64,000 nt of DNA. It comes from Esteya vermicola. Lineage: Eukaryota; Ascomycota; Sordariomycetes; Ophiostomatales; Ophiostomataceae. The position numbers and the translations under genes were made by a program. The notes beneath the pieces were generated by a model, which searched no databases, was not told where the DNA came from, and saw nothing but the letters and a program-made list of their open reading frames with translations. Each line of letters starts with the position of its first letter. Position 1 is the first letter of the stretch. The stretch covers positions 6,944,001 through 7,008,000 of the forward strand of contig PCDM01000018.1 of assembly GCA_002778215.1 (NCBI GenBank), in the 5' to 3' direction. Shown piece after piece: positions 11,519-23,048 of this stretch.

Positions 11519-14072
11519 TCAAGAGCCATGCTTCATGCCAAATCGTGTCCTTGTCCTAGACTTGGACCGCGACTTTTTCTTGGTATCCTTATCGTCGTTG
11601 TATTTCGCCTTGTGAATCCTACAGCGGGTTAGTCAAATGCAAAGAAAGGAAAAGGAAGACGTAGACAATCTAGCATCACATACCAGCTGTTGCCAATCAT
11701 GCTCATGCCCTTCTCCTCGGCTTGGCGGTAGAACCGGGCGCTCTTCTTCAGGTCCTTCTTGCAGCCTACACCCTGTGCATAACAAAAGCCAGTCTCGGCA
11801 AGTGCATCGACGTCACCCCAAGCTACAGACGTTAGCAATCCATCCTATTCAAACCAGACGGCAAAGAGGCAAAAGAGGCAAAAACAAACGTACATCCGGC
11901 AATCTCAAAGCACCGCAGCGCCAGCGGCTTATCCTGGTCAATGCCCCATCCGTTCATGTAGCTGACGCCCAGCTCATAGATGCTGAGGGCAAACTGCGCC
12001 TTGCGCGTCTTGCGATCCACAGAGTCGACGAGCTTTCCCTCTTTAATGAGGGCCTCGTCGTCGGCAATCTCGATGCTCGCACAGTCGGCCGCCTTGCGCA
12101 GCCACTCGGCCCCTTCGCGCGGATTCGCCCGCATTCCCCAGCCATGCCGACATGCGAGGGCGTATAGAAGCATGCCTGTCGGGTGGCCCTGCCGCGCCGC
12201 GTGTCGCAAGTGGTACGTCGACTCGTTGAGCTGGCCGTCCTCGTGCAGCTTAATGGCCTTCTCCACATGCTCTTCGGCCGAGATCTCGGTGGCCGTTGCC
12301 AGCGAGCGCATGGACCGTGGCTTGACCGTGCTGGCTGTATCCGTCGTCACGGCGGTCCGGGTTGACGCAGGTGTCCTGCCACGAGGCGCAGACATTGCTG
12401 ACGGAGCCGAAGCCGCAGAAGCCGCAGAAGCAGCCGTATCCTGGGAGCGAGTGGTCATGGACCGGCCTCGCGGCGCATCCTCCGACGACCGGTCACCGTC
12501 CGTCGATGATCGGCTCGGGTTCGGTGACGGCTCCGAGGTAGGAAGAAGCACCTCCGTGTTGAGCTTGCTCCGCTCCAACGACGGCCGTGAAATCATGTTG
12601 CCAGACGAGCTGGAAGGACGTGTGGGTGGCGAGGGGGGCGCCTGGCCACCGAGAGGCAGCGTCTGCATGTTGCTGTGCGGCATCGAGGGCTGATGTTCCC
12701 ATTGCATCGCCGCCGAAGCTGTAGCGGGCCGGCCGTCGGTGTCGTGCATGGCGCGCGACCTCTCCCGCTCAATGGACTTGCCACGGGGCAAGGCAAACTT
12801 GGAATAAATGTAGGACGGAGCAGGACCGCGGCCGTCGTCGAAGACAGCGGCCGTTGTTGGGTCGGGGAAGAAGCCGTCGCTGTTCATGCTGACAGGTGTG
12901 TTGGCGGTGTTCTCGTCAGCCATGAAGGATGACTGGCTGTAGGACGTGTGGCTGTCAGAAGAGGCCTGGCGAGCCGGGCTTTCGAGTCCCGGTGTGCCGA
13001 CACGGCTGATGGGCCGCGAAAAGTTGAAAGAGGGACGAGGAAGGGGAGCAGACATGTCGGAACTGATAGAGGGCGATCGCTGAAAGGACCCAAATCCGGG
13101 CGACATCATGCCACTGCTCGTGGACAACTTCCTGGCTGCGCCGAGGGATTGCATGGACGCATTCATAAAGCTGTGGCCGTCGGCATCGGTCTCGTAGGGA
13201 GAGGACATGATGCTCGAGGACCGCTTGGGAAACAGATTTCGAGGCGGTGCCAAACCGCCACCACTGGACGAGTCAAAAGAGTTCTTGCTGGCCACCGATT
13301 TTTCAGGAGACTGGGACAGGAGAGAGGTGGAGCTGGGGTTCAAGGGCTGAAGACCCAGCCGTCTCGCCTCGGACTGCTCGAGGTCTGGCGAGAGCTGCTC
13401 ATCGGGAGCCACCTGCAGATCTCTGCCCCGATCGCTGAACGGAGAGGGAGAGCGCTCTCTCCGAGCGCCGAATAGAGTGGATGGCTGCTGCTGCTGCTGC
13501 TGTTGTTGTTGCGGTTGTGGTTGTTGCTGCTCTTCCAGCTCGTCAGACTCATTAAAGGGCATGTCTTGGTTCCGCTGCATCGAGAACCGGCTCTTGGCGT
13601 AGTCGGGCACGGGCGGTGGAAGGTCGTCGGCAAAGGGGACGCGGCTCATCCGCGGGTGCATGGACATGGGTCGCACAGAGGGCTCTTCCACCTCTGGTGT
13701 TCTCATGCTGAAGCCGGAGGGGGTCATGGGCTGGGAGGTGGCGGATTTCGGCTGCACTGGCGAGTCGCCTTGCATGGCAGCCTGGTCGTCGCCGGCGTCG
13801 TAGGACATGGAGCGGAAGTAGTCGGAGCGGCCCTGCATGATGAGGGGGCTCTCGGTGGTCAGAGGCGGAAGCCGGCTGACGCGGCGGCCATCCTTGGCGC
13901 TCTCTTCAAGCTGCCGAGCCAACAGGCGGCTCTGGAGAGCAAAGGCGTCGAGGGGCGACAGCTCGGGCGGCACATCGCCGGCGACATGGAGACGGGGCGA
14001 CTTAAGAGGGCGGGTGACGGAGTTCTGCGACTGCGAGCGCAGATCGAGGAAACCTGGACGCTGAGAAGTCAT
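11519..14072 (-). CDS. Sel1-repeat protein, Nif1/Skt5-like
   Basis: There are three exons on the minus strand: 14072-11894, 11822-11684 and 11618-11519, giving 805 aa. Joins are GT-AG and in frame (GTACGT and GTATGT donors). The start MTSQRPGFLDLRSQSQ begins a conserved ascomycete N-terminus that continues LKSPRLHVAGDVPPELSPL. The middle is long, disordered and Ser/Pro-rich, with a poly-Gln stretch near residues 183-202 encoded by CAG/CAA. From about residue 590 there are Sel1/TPR-like helical repeats (AIKLHEDGQLNESTYHLRHA, GHPTGMLLYALACRHGWGM, ALAETGFCYAQGVGCKKDLK). The tail is Lys/Arg/Ser-rich (KKKSRSRSKTRTR). Orthologues are often labelled mitosis inhibitor Nif1, and the family also resembles Skt5/Chs4 activators of chitin synthase. 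No CaaX box is present, so I favour the Nif1 group. The exact role is inference. Confidence 0.85.
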
Positions 14073-14534
14073 GTTGTAGCAGACTGGTGGGTGAGGGCTG
14101 TAGATGGAGAGGGTAGTGAGGAAACGGATCCGGGTCGTGGACACATGAGGCGAAAGAAAAAAGGCCTCGGACCCGTCTAGAGAGTTGTGTGAGCGTAATC
14201 AGAAAGAAAGGCGATGGAGACGACAGAAGGGAGACGATAGAAGAGAGAAAGAGAAAAGGAGAGAACGTTTTTAGGACGAAAATGGCGAAAGAAGGCGCGA
14301 TTTGATCGACTGGATGTGCTGCTCAGCAATGCGGCTGCAGGCAGTGTCTTCTGGAATCTCGTTCCCGTCGTGTTCTATGGCAATCGCATGAATGGCCAGG
14401 GCAGGGCAGATGAAACGACCAAGAGGACGGGCGAGAGCATCGAACAGAAGGATCGCCGGACGGGAGAGAGGACGCAGTCCAGGCAAGGCTTGGCTCGCTG
14501 GATATTCAAGATATTCTGGAGATTCCGAATGGTC

Positions 14535-14566
14535 GAATGTTCGAATGTTCGAATGTTCGAATGTTG
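14535..14566. promoter_or_regulatory. Heat-shock-element-like array (GAATGTTC x3 plus one variant)
   Basis: Perfect GAANNTTC units occupy 14535-14542, 14543-14550 and 14551-14558, and a fourth copy (14559-14566) has one changed base. GAANNTTC inverted units are the established binding form for heat-shock factor. The array sits about 460 bases upstream of the Nif1-like start. Whether it is regulatory or just a microsatellite is unknown. Confidence 0.5.
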
Positions 14567-15068
14567 AGTGTCGTACAGTCTGCAGTCTTGCTGAATATCG
14601 TCTGGCAAAAAAGGGAGCAAGGCGTGCGGGAAAAAAAGAGAGGCGGGAGGCAGACAAAGACGGCGTTGTATGCAGCAGAGATGTATGCGGAGACGTATGC
14701 AGAGACGGAGCTGCGTTGCCGTGGGAGGTGAGGAAATGCCGGTCGTTGTTTCGAGAGTCGGTCTCTTGGTCTCTCGACTCTCAATCGCTATCCAGGACTG
14801 TTTACTCTTGCCGAGGAAAAGAATGAGGGTGATTCAAGGATGCGATGCGCGAGGGTGGACGGCAGGAAATGTCTTGTTGTCAGGAATGGAGGCGACAGTG
14901 CGAGATGGGTGGACGGAAAGGGAGAGAGACTGGAATCGAAGTCGAAAAGAAAGTCAAAGAGAGTCGCCAGTCGAGCGAGTCGAATGAAGCGAGAGTCGAA
15001 AGAAACAGAAAAGGCGAAAGCGAGCGACCGTTGGCAACTCGAAACTGGAAAAGACCCAAAGCGGATCA

Positions 15069-15105
15069 GGGCAGGGGGGGGAGGGGTGTGGTGGGTAAGA
15101 AAGGG
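15069..15105 (+). other. G-rich tracts, possible G-quadruplex
   Basis: The plus strand has at least four G runs of three or more (15069-15071, 15074-15081, 15083-15086, 15093-15095, 15102-15105) with short loops. This pattern fits the simple quadruplex rule. A looser G-rich stretch follows near 15149-15176. Confidence 0.5.
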
Positions 15106-16292
15106 GATTTCTTTGTCGAGAAAGAGAGTAGGAGAGAGAGAGAGAGAGGGGGGGGGAGGGTGAGTGTGCTGCCAGGGGGACCAAGGGAGCAGAAGAACTG
15201 GGGCCTCTTGGAGATGGCGATCGAAAAAAAAAAAGTCAAAGAAAAGTCGAGAATACGACGCTGTCGTCGAAAGGAGAATGAAGGAGACGAAAGAAGAGAG
15301 GCGATGGAAGAAGAGAAAGAAAGAGCACAGAACAGAGAACAGAAAACAGAAAAAGACGGAAAAGAGAGAACACAGAGTCTCTTGGGTTGCGCAAAGCACG
15401 CGATGCGGCCACACTGATGCAGGTATGAAATAATAATAGGAGGGGGCGAGAGAGGGGAGGTGCCGATCGAAACTTGCGAGCTGCCTGAAAGGAAAAGTAC
15501 TCTGTCTACGTATACTGCCAGAAGTATTCTGCTAGATAAAAAAGGGGCTGCTGCAGCGAACGGACATGGTTACGCCTAGTTATTATCCCATGTACAATTA
15601 CGGGAACGATGAGATACAGGTGGGCAGGGTGGGCAGGCGTTGGGGCGCCGTTATTTGCTAGCAAGCCACCTGCTGCTGCTGCTGCTGCTGCTCTCTCTGC
15701 GATTCTGCAGGACGAGTGACCTGCACTCCGTAAATTACCCCGTATTCTTCTGTGCAGGCTCGCAACGCAGAGAGGAAAATACAATGGACTAATGTGTACG
15801 AGTAACAGGGGTTGTCTAGCACCATCTGAAAGAAGGTCAGGGGTCTGAGGCTAGTGCCAGAACTTGTTCCTGTGCAAGAAGTGTGTGACCACGTTCTACG
15901 CCATGTACTCGTACATCCAGCAGGTAGGCATATGCGTGCATATGGAGGTAGAGGTACGACAAGTACCAACTCGTACCTGAGAGACCCTGTTCCACCTTGT
16001 CATGCATGGAAATGGCGCTAAATAGAGTGGGGAACAGATAAAAGGAAGAGGAGAAAGAACAAAGTCCACCGCGTACGAGTACACTCCGTACGTACATAAT
16101 ATTAATAGCACTCGTCAGCACGACGTTTGTTGGCAAAAGTCGCCTCCTCTCTGAATACTCGTACGGAGTGGTAGAGGTTGCCATGCACGAGTTGCAGTAG
16201 CAGATGCAGTGTGCAGTCCTGCTGCGGTTGTGGCTTGGTCCTCCCGCATTCGTATTTATAGTTGCATTAGTGGCTACAGTGGCCACTATGCA

Positions 16293-16328
16293 CAGTGACT
16301 ACAGTGACTACAGTGACTACAGTGACTA
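16293..16328. repeat. Tandem 9-mer CAGTGACTA, 4 copies
   Basis: Four exact copies occur at 16293-16301, 16302-16310, 16311-16319 and 16320-16328, flanked by related CTACAGTGG sequence. Confidence 0.95.
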
Positions 16329-16513
16329 CAGTGGACAGACAGTGGGCTGGCAGCGGAGAACACTCTGTGAGAGGATGCAACTAACACAAGTGGCCTCGTA
16401 TACCGCGTACAAGCGATGACTACTCTTCGTACTCTTCGTATTCTAGTCGTGCAAAATGACACTTGCAAGTGCCACAGAAGGAATCTGCGGAGCTGTCGTA
16501 CTCTCTCGTACGC

Positions 16514-16547
16514 ATGACCAAAGGAGCATCATGACCAAAGGAGCATC
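16514..16547. repeat. Exact 17-base tandem duplication
   Basis: ATGACCAAAGGAGCATC occurs twice, at 16514-16530 and 16531-16547. Confidence 0.95.
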
Positions 16548-17495
16548 CTGCTGGAAATTACCAGTGTACAGACAGAGAGCATCGCTTGGACCCAGCCTCT
16601 ATTGCCCATCTTTTTTATCTATATGCCACCAACATCATTTCACGTGCATATACGAGTTCCTCGTGGATGGCCTCTACTCTGTGTACCGTGCGCTCAAATC
16701 AAAAAAGTTTTGTTTTTTTTGGTCCAAGGACAAGTGCGACATGCACAAGGACAATGCCAACTTATGATCCACCGGGTTCGGACGATGTCGCATCTGGCTC
16801 GCAACTATCGACTTGACTACTCTTAACGAGTCGGCCAGACCCCAAAAGACCCAAAAGTTCAGAGACCCAAGAGTCGAGAAGACCCCAAGAGACCCTAAAA
16901 GGATCCAAGCAGACCCAGAGGCGGGCCAGTGGCACTAGACCACCATGATAATGCTATGCTGCCTTTAAAGAGTACGGAGTATTGAATAAATGGCAGAGGG
17001 GCCAATGGGACGTCAAATCGTCTTGGCCACTATACGAGGGAAAGGAGAGGAGAGCTCTCAATTTCGCCGTCTGCCAATGAGCTTGTCAGCACTGGTCACC
17101 AGCTGCCAACCAAAAAATAAAAATAAAAAATAAAATGAAAAAATGAAAAAAAAAAAACAGAGGGCTGAACCATCTTGCTCTGCTTCAGCTCTGGACAGAT
17201 ATGCTGTTCTGCATATAGTAGGATGTTCTTTTAATTTGCTGGAAATGACTTGCTGGAATTTCTAACCAAACAGCATACCTAAAGGAATCTCTTGTTTTTT
17301 GTTGTTTTTTCCTCGTAAATAGACAAAATGACGGGAAACAAAATTCAATACCCAAAACTCCACGTGACCATGCAGGCAAAATAGCACGCCCGTACTTGTA
17401 CACAACCCTTCCCTTTTTTGCCGCTACTGTCGTCGCCTCCCCCCCCTCTCCTCTCTTGAACTTCAGCCGCACCTGTCTACTCAGCTCTCCGACGC

Positions 17496-18987
17496 CTACA
17501 GATCCTTGGACCGCAGCTTCTTCAGCCGGGTAGCACCCTCAAACAGCGTCCGGTCCACCGCCGCCGCCACCGTCAGCGTGCCACCCAGAATGGCACACAA
17601 GCCAGCAAGGAATCCAGAAAACGTCTTGGACTTTTCCTCACGATTGACCACCTTCATGGGGGAAATGTCCTGCAGAAAGAAAGGGGACGGGTCAGCTTGA
17701 TACACCCCTAACAACAGTCACAAACAAGGACTTACATAGGAAAAGAAGACGCCCGGAATGCCGCCGCGTGCGTGCAGCCGCTCCTGGTGTCCCTCGGCAG
17801 CATCGTCGCCGCCCTGCAGACTGCGCTTGTGGCTCGTGACCGAGTACTGGTGCGTCTCCACGCTGCCGTCCGACAGCAGCCCGTACGAGCCCACCTCGGC
17901 GTTGTCGTGGTGCTCGTCCATGTAGTAGCCCCGGAACGTCTTCTCCCACCCCAGCGCCAGGTACGACGTCGGCACAATCTTGAGAAAGTACATAAAGTTG
18001 TAGTTCGGGTCCTCCGTCTCCTGGTTCACGCCGTCCAGCGGGTTGATATGGTGGTTCGTCCACGGCATCACGTTGCCGCTCGTGCTGGTCACCGTGCTGC
18101 TGCTGCCGCCGCTCAGCTTGCGCTGCACCGACTCGGGCAGCTGGGGGCCGAAGCGCAGTGAGTGGATCGTGTGCGCAAACGCGTGGATGCCCGAGTCCTG
18201 GTAGATCTTGAGGTCGTGCACGTGCACGTTGCCGTTGCTGAAGCTGCGGCCGGGCGCCAGGTGGAAGTTGCCGACGACCTTGTTGACACGCAGGCCGCCC
18301 TCGATGCGGCAGCCCTCGAGGCGCTGCTGCTCGAGCCGCTCCTTGTAGTGCTCACGCTCGCACTGCTCCACGTTCTCGCCCTTGCCAAACGCCCACGACG
18401 TCGCCGCGTACGCCGCCCGCACCTCCTCGCACGTGTTGCAGCAGCCCGGCTTCGACAGGTGCGGCGGGAAGACGGCGCCGTAGCACGAGCCGCAGTAGTC
18501 GGGGTCGAGGTGCGCCGCCTCGTCGGCGTGCAGGTCGAGCGCCTTGATCTCGATCTCGCCGCCGCCCTCAAAGTGCGGCCGCAGCCGCACCTTGCGCACG
18601 CCGTGCTGCACGCCATGCTGCTGCTCGCCCGAGACGTCCATGACATCGAGTGTCAACAGTTCGCAGGGAATTCGAGGGAACGTAATGTTGAGGTGGATCT
18701 CCATTCTCTCGCCTGCGAAATTAGCCCTTTTTTTCTCTGTCGTTCTTTTTTCCTTCTTTGTGTTTTCTTTTCTCTTCTTCCCTCCTTCACTCACCTCGCC
18801 CCTTGTCCACGACCAGCTCCGGGTGAATGGTCACGCGGCGGTAGTCCAGCCACTCGCCCCAGGTCAGGTAGAGCACCACAATCAGCGACACAATGGTCAC
18901 AATGCCGCCCGAGGTCGTGCGGATGCGCGCATCCTCCACCGTCTTGGTAAAGGCGTCGAGCCTCGTGAACCTCGATCGGCTTGCCAT
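17496..18987 (-). CDS. ERV46: ERV46/ERGIC3 homologue, COPII vesicle cargo receptor
   Basis: There are three exons: 18987-18795, 18712-17736 and 17669-17496, giving 447 aa (a little longer than yeast Erv46). Joins are GT-AG and in frame. The start MASRSRFTRLDAFTKTVEDA is the conserved N-terminus; an upstream in-frame ATG was ignored. The first membrane span is about residues 26-45. The large lumenal part holds the Cys cluster DYCGSCYGA...GCCNTCEEV, then GCRIEGGLRVNKVVGNFHLAPG and IHSLRFG. A second span (FSGFLAGLCAILGGTLTVAA) precedes the short tail LKKLRSKDL. The family cycles between ER and Golgi with Erv41 as a retrieval receptor. It is divergent from the GNAT gene. Confidence 0.95.
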
Positions 18988-19811
18988 GGTTCGAAACACT
19001 GCGAGGTGCACAATGCTGATTCGCAGTGGTCAGAGATTTTCGTATTCAAGGCTCTCTCGCGCGCCGAGCTCAAAAAAGAGCACTTTTTCTAGGAATATTC
19101 CGCCCTTCTCTTCTCCAATTGACTCTTTTTTTTTCAAAACCCCCCTCAACAGTAAGAGCAAGCAGAGAAGAAGGGAAAATGGGAGGTGACAGGAAACCTC
19201 CCAACGCAATGGAGCAGCGACCTCGAGCTTCGACTGTGCAAGGAGATGAGGGTCCAGAGAGATGGGCAGAAATAGCAAGGACAGGAAGGAGCTCGGTGCA
19301 GCTAAGAGGTACTACTCGTAAAGGCCACCTTCGCATTTCGCGCCGCCAAAAACGCCCCCAAAACCATAGCGTGTACGTACGCAGCAATGCGACCCACAAA
19401 AAACGGTTTCTGTCAGGTACTAGATTAGATACATGGAACCGGCTCCTCTATATTCCGGTATCTCTTATCTTTTCCTCGGCGGAGTGCGAGTTCTTGCTTC
19501 TTCTTTGGCTCTTCTTTGGCTCTTCTCTTCTCTTTCATGGCTGTCTGGCTTATCTCTGCCATGTCCTCTTATTTGTGACTAATTATAGATCCAGGGAGTG
19601 AATGCAGTCTACTGCCGTCATCTCTGCTGCAGCTGCATGCAACTCGGCACTACTATGCCCGACTGAGTCTACTATGCCCGACTGAGTCACCGGCTTCGAT
19701 CGGCTCTGCTGTGTAGTGTTTTTCCGCTTCTCCTATATAGGTAGACAGACGGAAAGAGGCCGCGACAAGCACGCAGTCTGAGCAAACTCAAGCAGAACAC
19801 AAGAGGACACA
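18988..19811. other. Divergent promoter region, ERV46 / GNAT
   Basis: This is 824 bases without a supported gene. T-rich and AG-rich tracts occur near ERV46, and CTCTTCTTTGGCTCTT repeats near 19500-19530. A direct repeat of the CTATGCCCGACTGAGTC kind occurs at about 19652-19688. TATATAGGTAG at about 19734 lies 75 bases before the GNAT start and could be its TATA-like element. Confidence 0.5.
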
Positions 19812-20477
19812 ATGTCTCTGTCCCTTCGGCCCACCCTGCGCCTGCAGACCTGCGTCTTGCGCCCCCTCCGCGCCTCCGATGCCGGCTCCTTGCGCGCTGC
19901 CGCCGACGACCCCCAAGTCGTCCGCTTCATGCGCGACCGCTTTCCCCACCCCTACACGGAGTCCCATGCCCAGGCATGGCTCCGCATCGCCAAGGCAGAG
20001 GGTCTACCTAGAGAGGAGGGAGACGTCGACAGCAGCGACAACAACAGCAACAACAACAATGATCCCTCGGCCCTCCCCTATCCTTTTGTCCTCGCCATCT
20101 GCCTGCCGACACCCGACGAGACCTGCATCGGCTGCATCGGCCTCGAACCCGTCGGCGGCGGCGATCCCACCGAGCGGTACACGCACGAGCTCGGCTACTG
20201 GATCGGCCGCCCATACTGGGGGCGCGGCATCGTCAAGGAGGCCGCGCGGGCCTTTACGCGGTGGGCGCTGTCGCATCCCAACCACGAGGGCCCGCCAGAC
20301 AAGCAGTACGCCCTCGAACGTATCACTGCCATTGTCGTTGCCGAGAATGCGGCATCGTGTCACGTGCTCGAGACGATTGGCTTTGTCCGCGAAGGCGTGT
20401 CCCGGCGAGCCTTTGTCAAGCAGGGCGTCATTTCTGACCTCGTCCAATACGGTCTCTTGCGTTCTGATCTGAAGTAG
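19812..20477 (+). CDS. GNAT-family N-acetyltransferase (RimJ/RimL type)
   Basis: This is a single exon of 221 aa. The N-terminus LRLQTCVLRPLRASDAGSL and the DDPQVVRFMRDRFPHPYT block are typical of RimJ/RimL-like acetyltransferases. The acetyl-CoA loop is GRPYWGRGIVKEAAR (132-146) and the C-terminal motif is AENAASCHVLETIGFVREG. An Asn/Ser/Asp-rich insertion at about residues 73-84 is probably a disordered loop. The family transfers acetyl groups to amines or protein N-termini; the substrate cannot be told from sequence. Confidence 0.88.
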   Translation: MSLSLRPTLRLQTCVLRPLRASDAGSLRAAADDPQVVRFMRDRFPHPYTESHAQAWLRIAKAEGLPREEGDVDSSDNNSNNNNDPSALPYPFVLAICLPTPDETCIGCIGLEPVGGGDPTERYTHELGYWIGRPYWGRGIVKEAARAFTRWALSHPNHEGPPDKQYALERITAIVVAENAASCHVLETIGFVREGVSRRAFVKQGVISDLVQYGLLRSDLK

Positions 20478-20788
20478 AGAGTGATATATATATATAGAAA
20501 GAGAGAGAGAACCCGTGACAGAATCAGCCTGTAATACGAATAATGAGTGCCATTCCATGTTTTGTCCCTATTCCAGGAATTGATATTGAAATCATATACA
20601 AGCTTAAATATACAAGTAGATACACCCTGCTGCCGTGATATCCCAAAACCCTGGCTGTTTCATGGATCCAAGTCCAGCCAAACGCTATACAACATATTAA
20701 TTAGACTCCTCTTTTCTCCATGACCAGTCGCTCAGTGAAACCCAAAGAATTTTTTTCTCCTCCTGATAACCAACACGGGCATTAATCA
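20478..20788. other. Convergent 3' intergenic region, GNAT / trehalase
   Basis: This 311-base stretch is AT-rich, with a (TA)5/(GA)n microsatellite at about 20484-20509. I see no gene. Confidence 0.6.
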
Positions 20789-23048
20789 TTACTGCTTCTT
20801 GTCTCTCTTGAACATCTTTGTCCAAGACGCATCAAACTGGTCGAGCTCGACGGCGCTCCGACGCCGGGCCGTAGCAGAGGCGGGAGCATCAAAGAGCGGA
20901 TTGCTGTTACGCCGCGGCTGTATGCTCCGCTTCGACGAAGTGACATGGGCGGCCGTGATGTTACCACAGTCGGGCCGCTTCAGCTTGTTGCCAAAGGTGT
21001 CGACAGTCCAGAGAATGACGCCGTTGGACCAGCCGAAGCCCTCGACGACAGTGTACTCGCCGCCGCTGCCAGCGCCGTTGGTGGAGTTGCTGTTGTACTT
21101 TTCAAAGATGGTGCCCGTTTGAGACGCGGAAAAGCCAGAGAGCTGCGGTGTCAAGGACGTGGAGCCGCCGGTGGCGTACCAGGTGCAAAAGGTCGAGTCC
21201 AGGTAGCGCTGGCCGATCTTGAGCGCGAGCTTCTGGAGGTCCTGGTAGTCCGAGTCGTTCTTTCCATAGGTGGGCGGCGTGTTGAGCAGGCCCTGCATGA
21301 GGACGTGCTGCAGCGGTGGCCAGACGTTGGGCTCGTCCCACTGTTGACCGGTCTCGTAGTTGGTAGCAGAGATGCCGCCGGCGTAGGTGTCGAGCTGTGT
21401 GCTGACACGCGAATAGGCCATCTTGACGGCGCCCGGGTCGTTCTTGAGCATCTCTGGGGCGGCGCCGGTCCAGAAGGGGAAGAACTGTGCGGGGTGGAAG
21501 AGCACCTGGTAGCCGTGCGGGGCGGTGGTGTTCTCGGAGGCGAGAGTGTCGTTGTCGACAGCGACAAACATGCTGTGGGCGCGGGAGGTGAGGTTGTAGT
21601 CAAAGTAGCTCCAGACGGTGGCGTTCCACATGAGGGCATACATGGCGTCGCTGCGCTTCTTGGCGGCCTTGGCAAAGACGACGGCGCCGGTGGCGTTGCC
21701 GGTCATGTTGAGGAAGTGGCCGATGGTGACCTCGTTCCAGTAGAGGATGGAGTTGAGGTCGACGGGGACGATGTTGTTGGTGTTGAGCGAGCGCAGGGGG
21801 AAGTAGTCGTCGTCGGCGGCGTCAGAGGGACGGGCGAGCCAACGCGAGCTGTAGTCCCAGCCAGACTCGGCGCCGCTAGCGAGCTGCGCATACAACGTGG
21901 CCTTGTCCGAGCTGTTGAGCGGCCTCGTCTCGTTATAGATCTTGCCTGACTCGGAGTAGTAGGATGCGTTGTTGGCGGTGGTGTAGTCTTCCAGGTACGA
22001 CTCAGGCCGCGGCTGGTTATTTTGAACCGAGTAGCTGGGAGTCACGTCAGTACGGGTGGGTTAAAGAGAAGGGGAGAGAGAGAGACCGAAAGAGACTCAC
22101 TGGTTCAGAGTGTAGTTGCGGTTGTCGGGGCCGGTAATGGAGACGGAGCGGTTCGTGGTCCAAAACTCGTGCTCCTTGATGAGTAGGGGAACGGCACGCT
22201 GGAGCAGAGAGGTATCGTTGGTCTGCTCAATGTAGACGCGCAGCATCTGAGACAGGAGAGGCGGCTGGGAGCGGTTGAGGTAGTAGATGCGGGCGCCATT
22301 GGGAACAAAGCCATAGTTCTCGACAAAGTCGAGAAAGTTCTCAATGGTGTTGCGGGAGATGTTAGTGAAGGAGCCGGCCGTGCGCAGGAGGCCCTCGACG
22401 ATCCAGTAAGAGTCCCAGTAGTAGGGCTCGCGGAAGCGGCCGCCGGCGACGACAAAGGTGCGGTTGACGGGAACGAAGCTCGTCTGGCAGCCGGTGCAGT
22501 TGGTGCCGTCGGTGCCGCCGGTGTACTGGCGGGTGAGGTCGGGCCAGATATCAATGACCTTTTCGGTGAACTCGAGGATGACCGTGTCGTTGATCTTGTC
22601 GAGGAAGGTGGCGTTGACGGTGAGCAGGCTCGCATTGACAGACTCGAGCTCGCCGCCGGCCGCGGCAAAGTAGGTGCTGAGAAAGTCTTGGAGCTCCGTG
22701 TTGTTCTGCAGCGGCTTAGTCAGATTTTGGTAAGCTGCGACGACTTCGTCGAGAGGTCGAATGGTTGGCCTAGCTGTCAGTTTGTCACTCGTGTCTGTCG
22801 CCTCCTGCCCCTTGCCTCTAGCCTTGTACTCACATGTCCACAAATGTCTTGGAGTCGGAAAATGGCTTGGCCAGCTCAATCTGCTTGAGGATGTCGCCAT
22901 GGCAGTAGAGGACGGAATCGCAGGGCGCAATGACGGAGCCATTGTTGAATAAGCCGGCAACAGGCGATGTGAATGCGAGGGCCAGTGCCGATATGCACGC
23001 GGCCGTGAAGCTCCGGCGCGACGGAGAGAATAGGGCGGGCGCCTCCAT
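20789..23048 (-). CDS. Secreted GH37 trehalase
   Basis: There are three exons: 23048-22834, 22769-22101 and 22034-20789, giving 709 aa. Joins are GT-AG and in frame. The first ATG (MEAPALFSP) gives a signal peptide (hydrophobic residues about 14-32). GH37 marks are GGRFREPYYWDSYW (181-194), the likely catalytic acid in ESGWDYSSRW (Asp355), QQWDEPNVWPPLQ (525-537) and the GGEY...EGFGWSNG block (619-633). Many NxS/T sequons fit a secreted glycoprotein. The family hydrolyses trehalose to two glucose. Signature 2 is usually QWDxPxGW; here Val replaces the Gly. The lack of the Ca-binding N-terminal region separates it from cytosolic neutral trehalase. The C-terminal 70 or so residues are Arg/Ser-rich. 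Confidence 0.93.

Larger units (their letters stand above)
14073..17495. other. 3.4-kb non-coding stretch upstream of the Nif1-like gene
   Basis: No frame here has coding-like codon use. The stretch includes a CT/GA-rich promoter zone, an HSE-like array at 14535-14566, G-rich tracts at 15069-15105 and about 15149-15176, a 9-base repeat at 16293-16328, an 18-base-scale duplication at 16514-16547, AGACCC-rich sequence at about 16835-16915, and several TACGAGTA/ACTCCGTA motifs at 15897-16170. It separates the 5' end of the Nif1-like gene from the 3' end of ERV46. Confidence 0.6.

Noticed and set aside
14845..15417. 190-codon plus-strand frame rich in Arg/Glu/Lys
   Set aside because: It is a product of the purine-rich tract, the complement of a CT-rich promoter.
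16835..16915. AGACCC-rich block with one CCCTAA, considered as an internal telomere repeat
   Set aside because: The units are irregular and do not follow TTAGGG.
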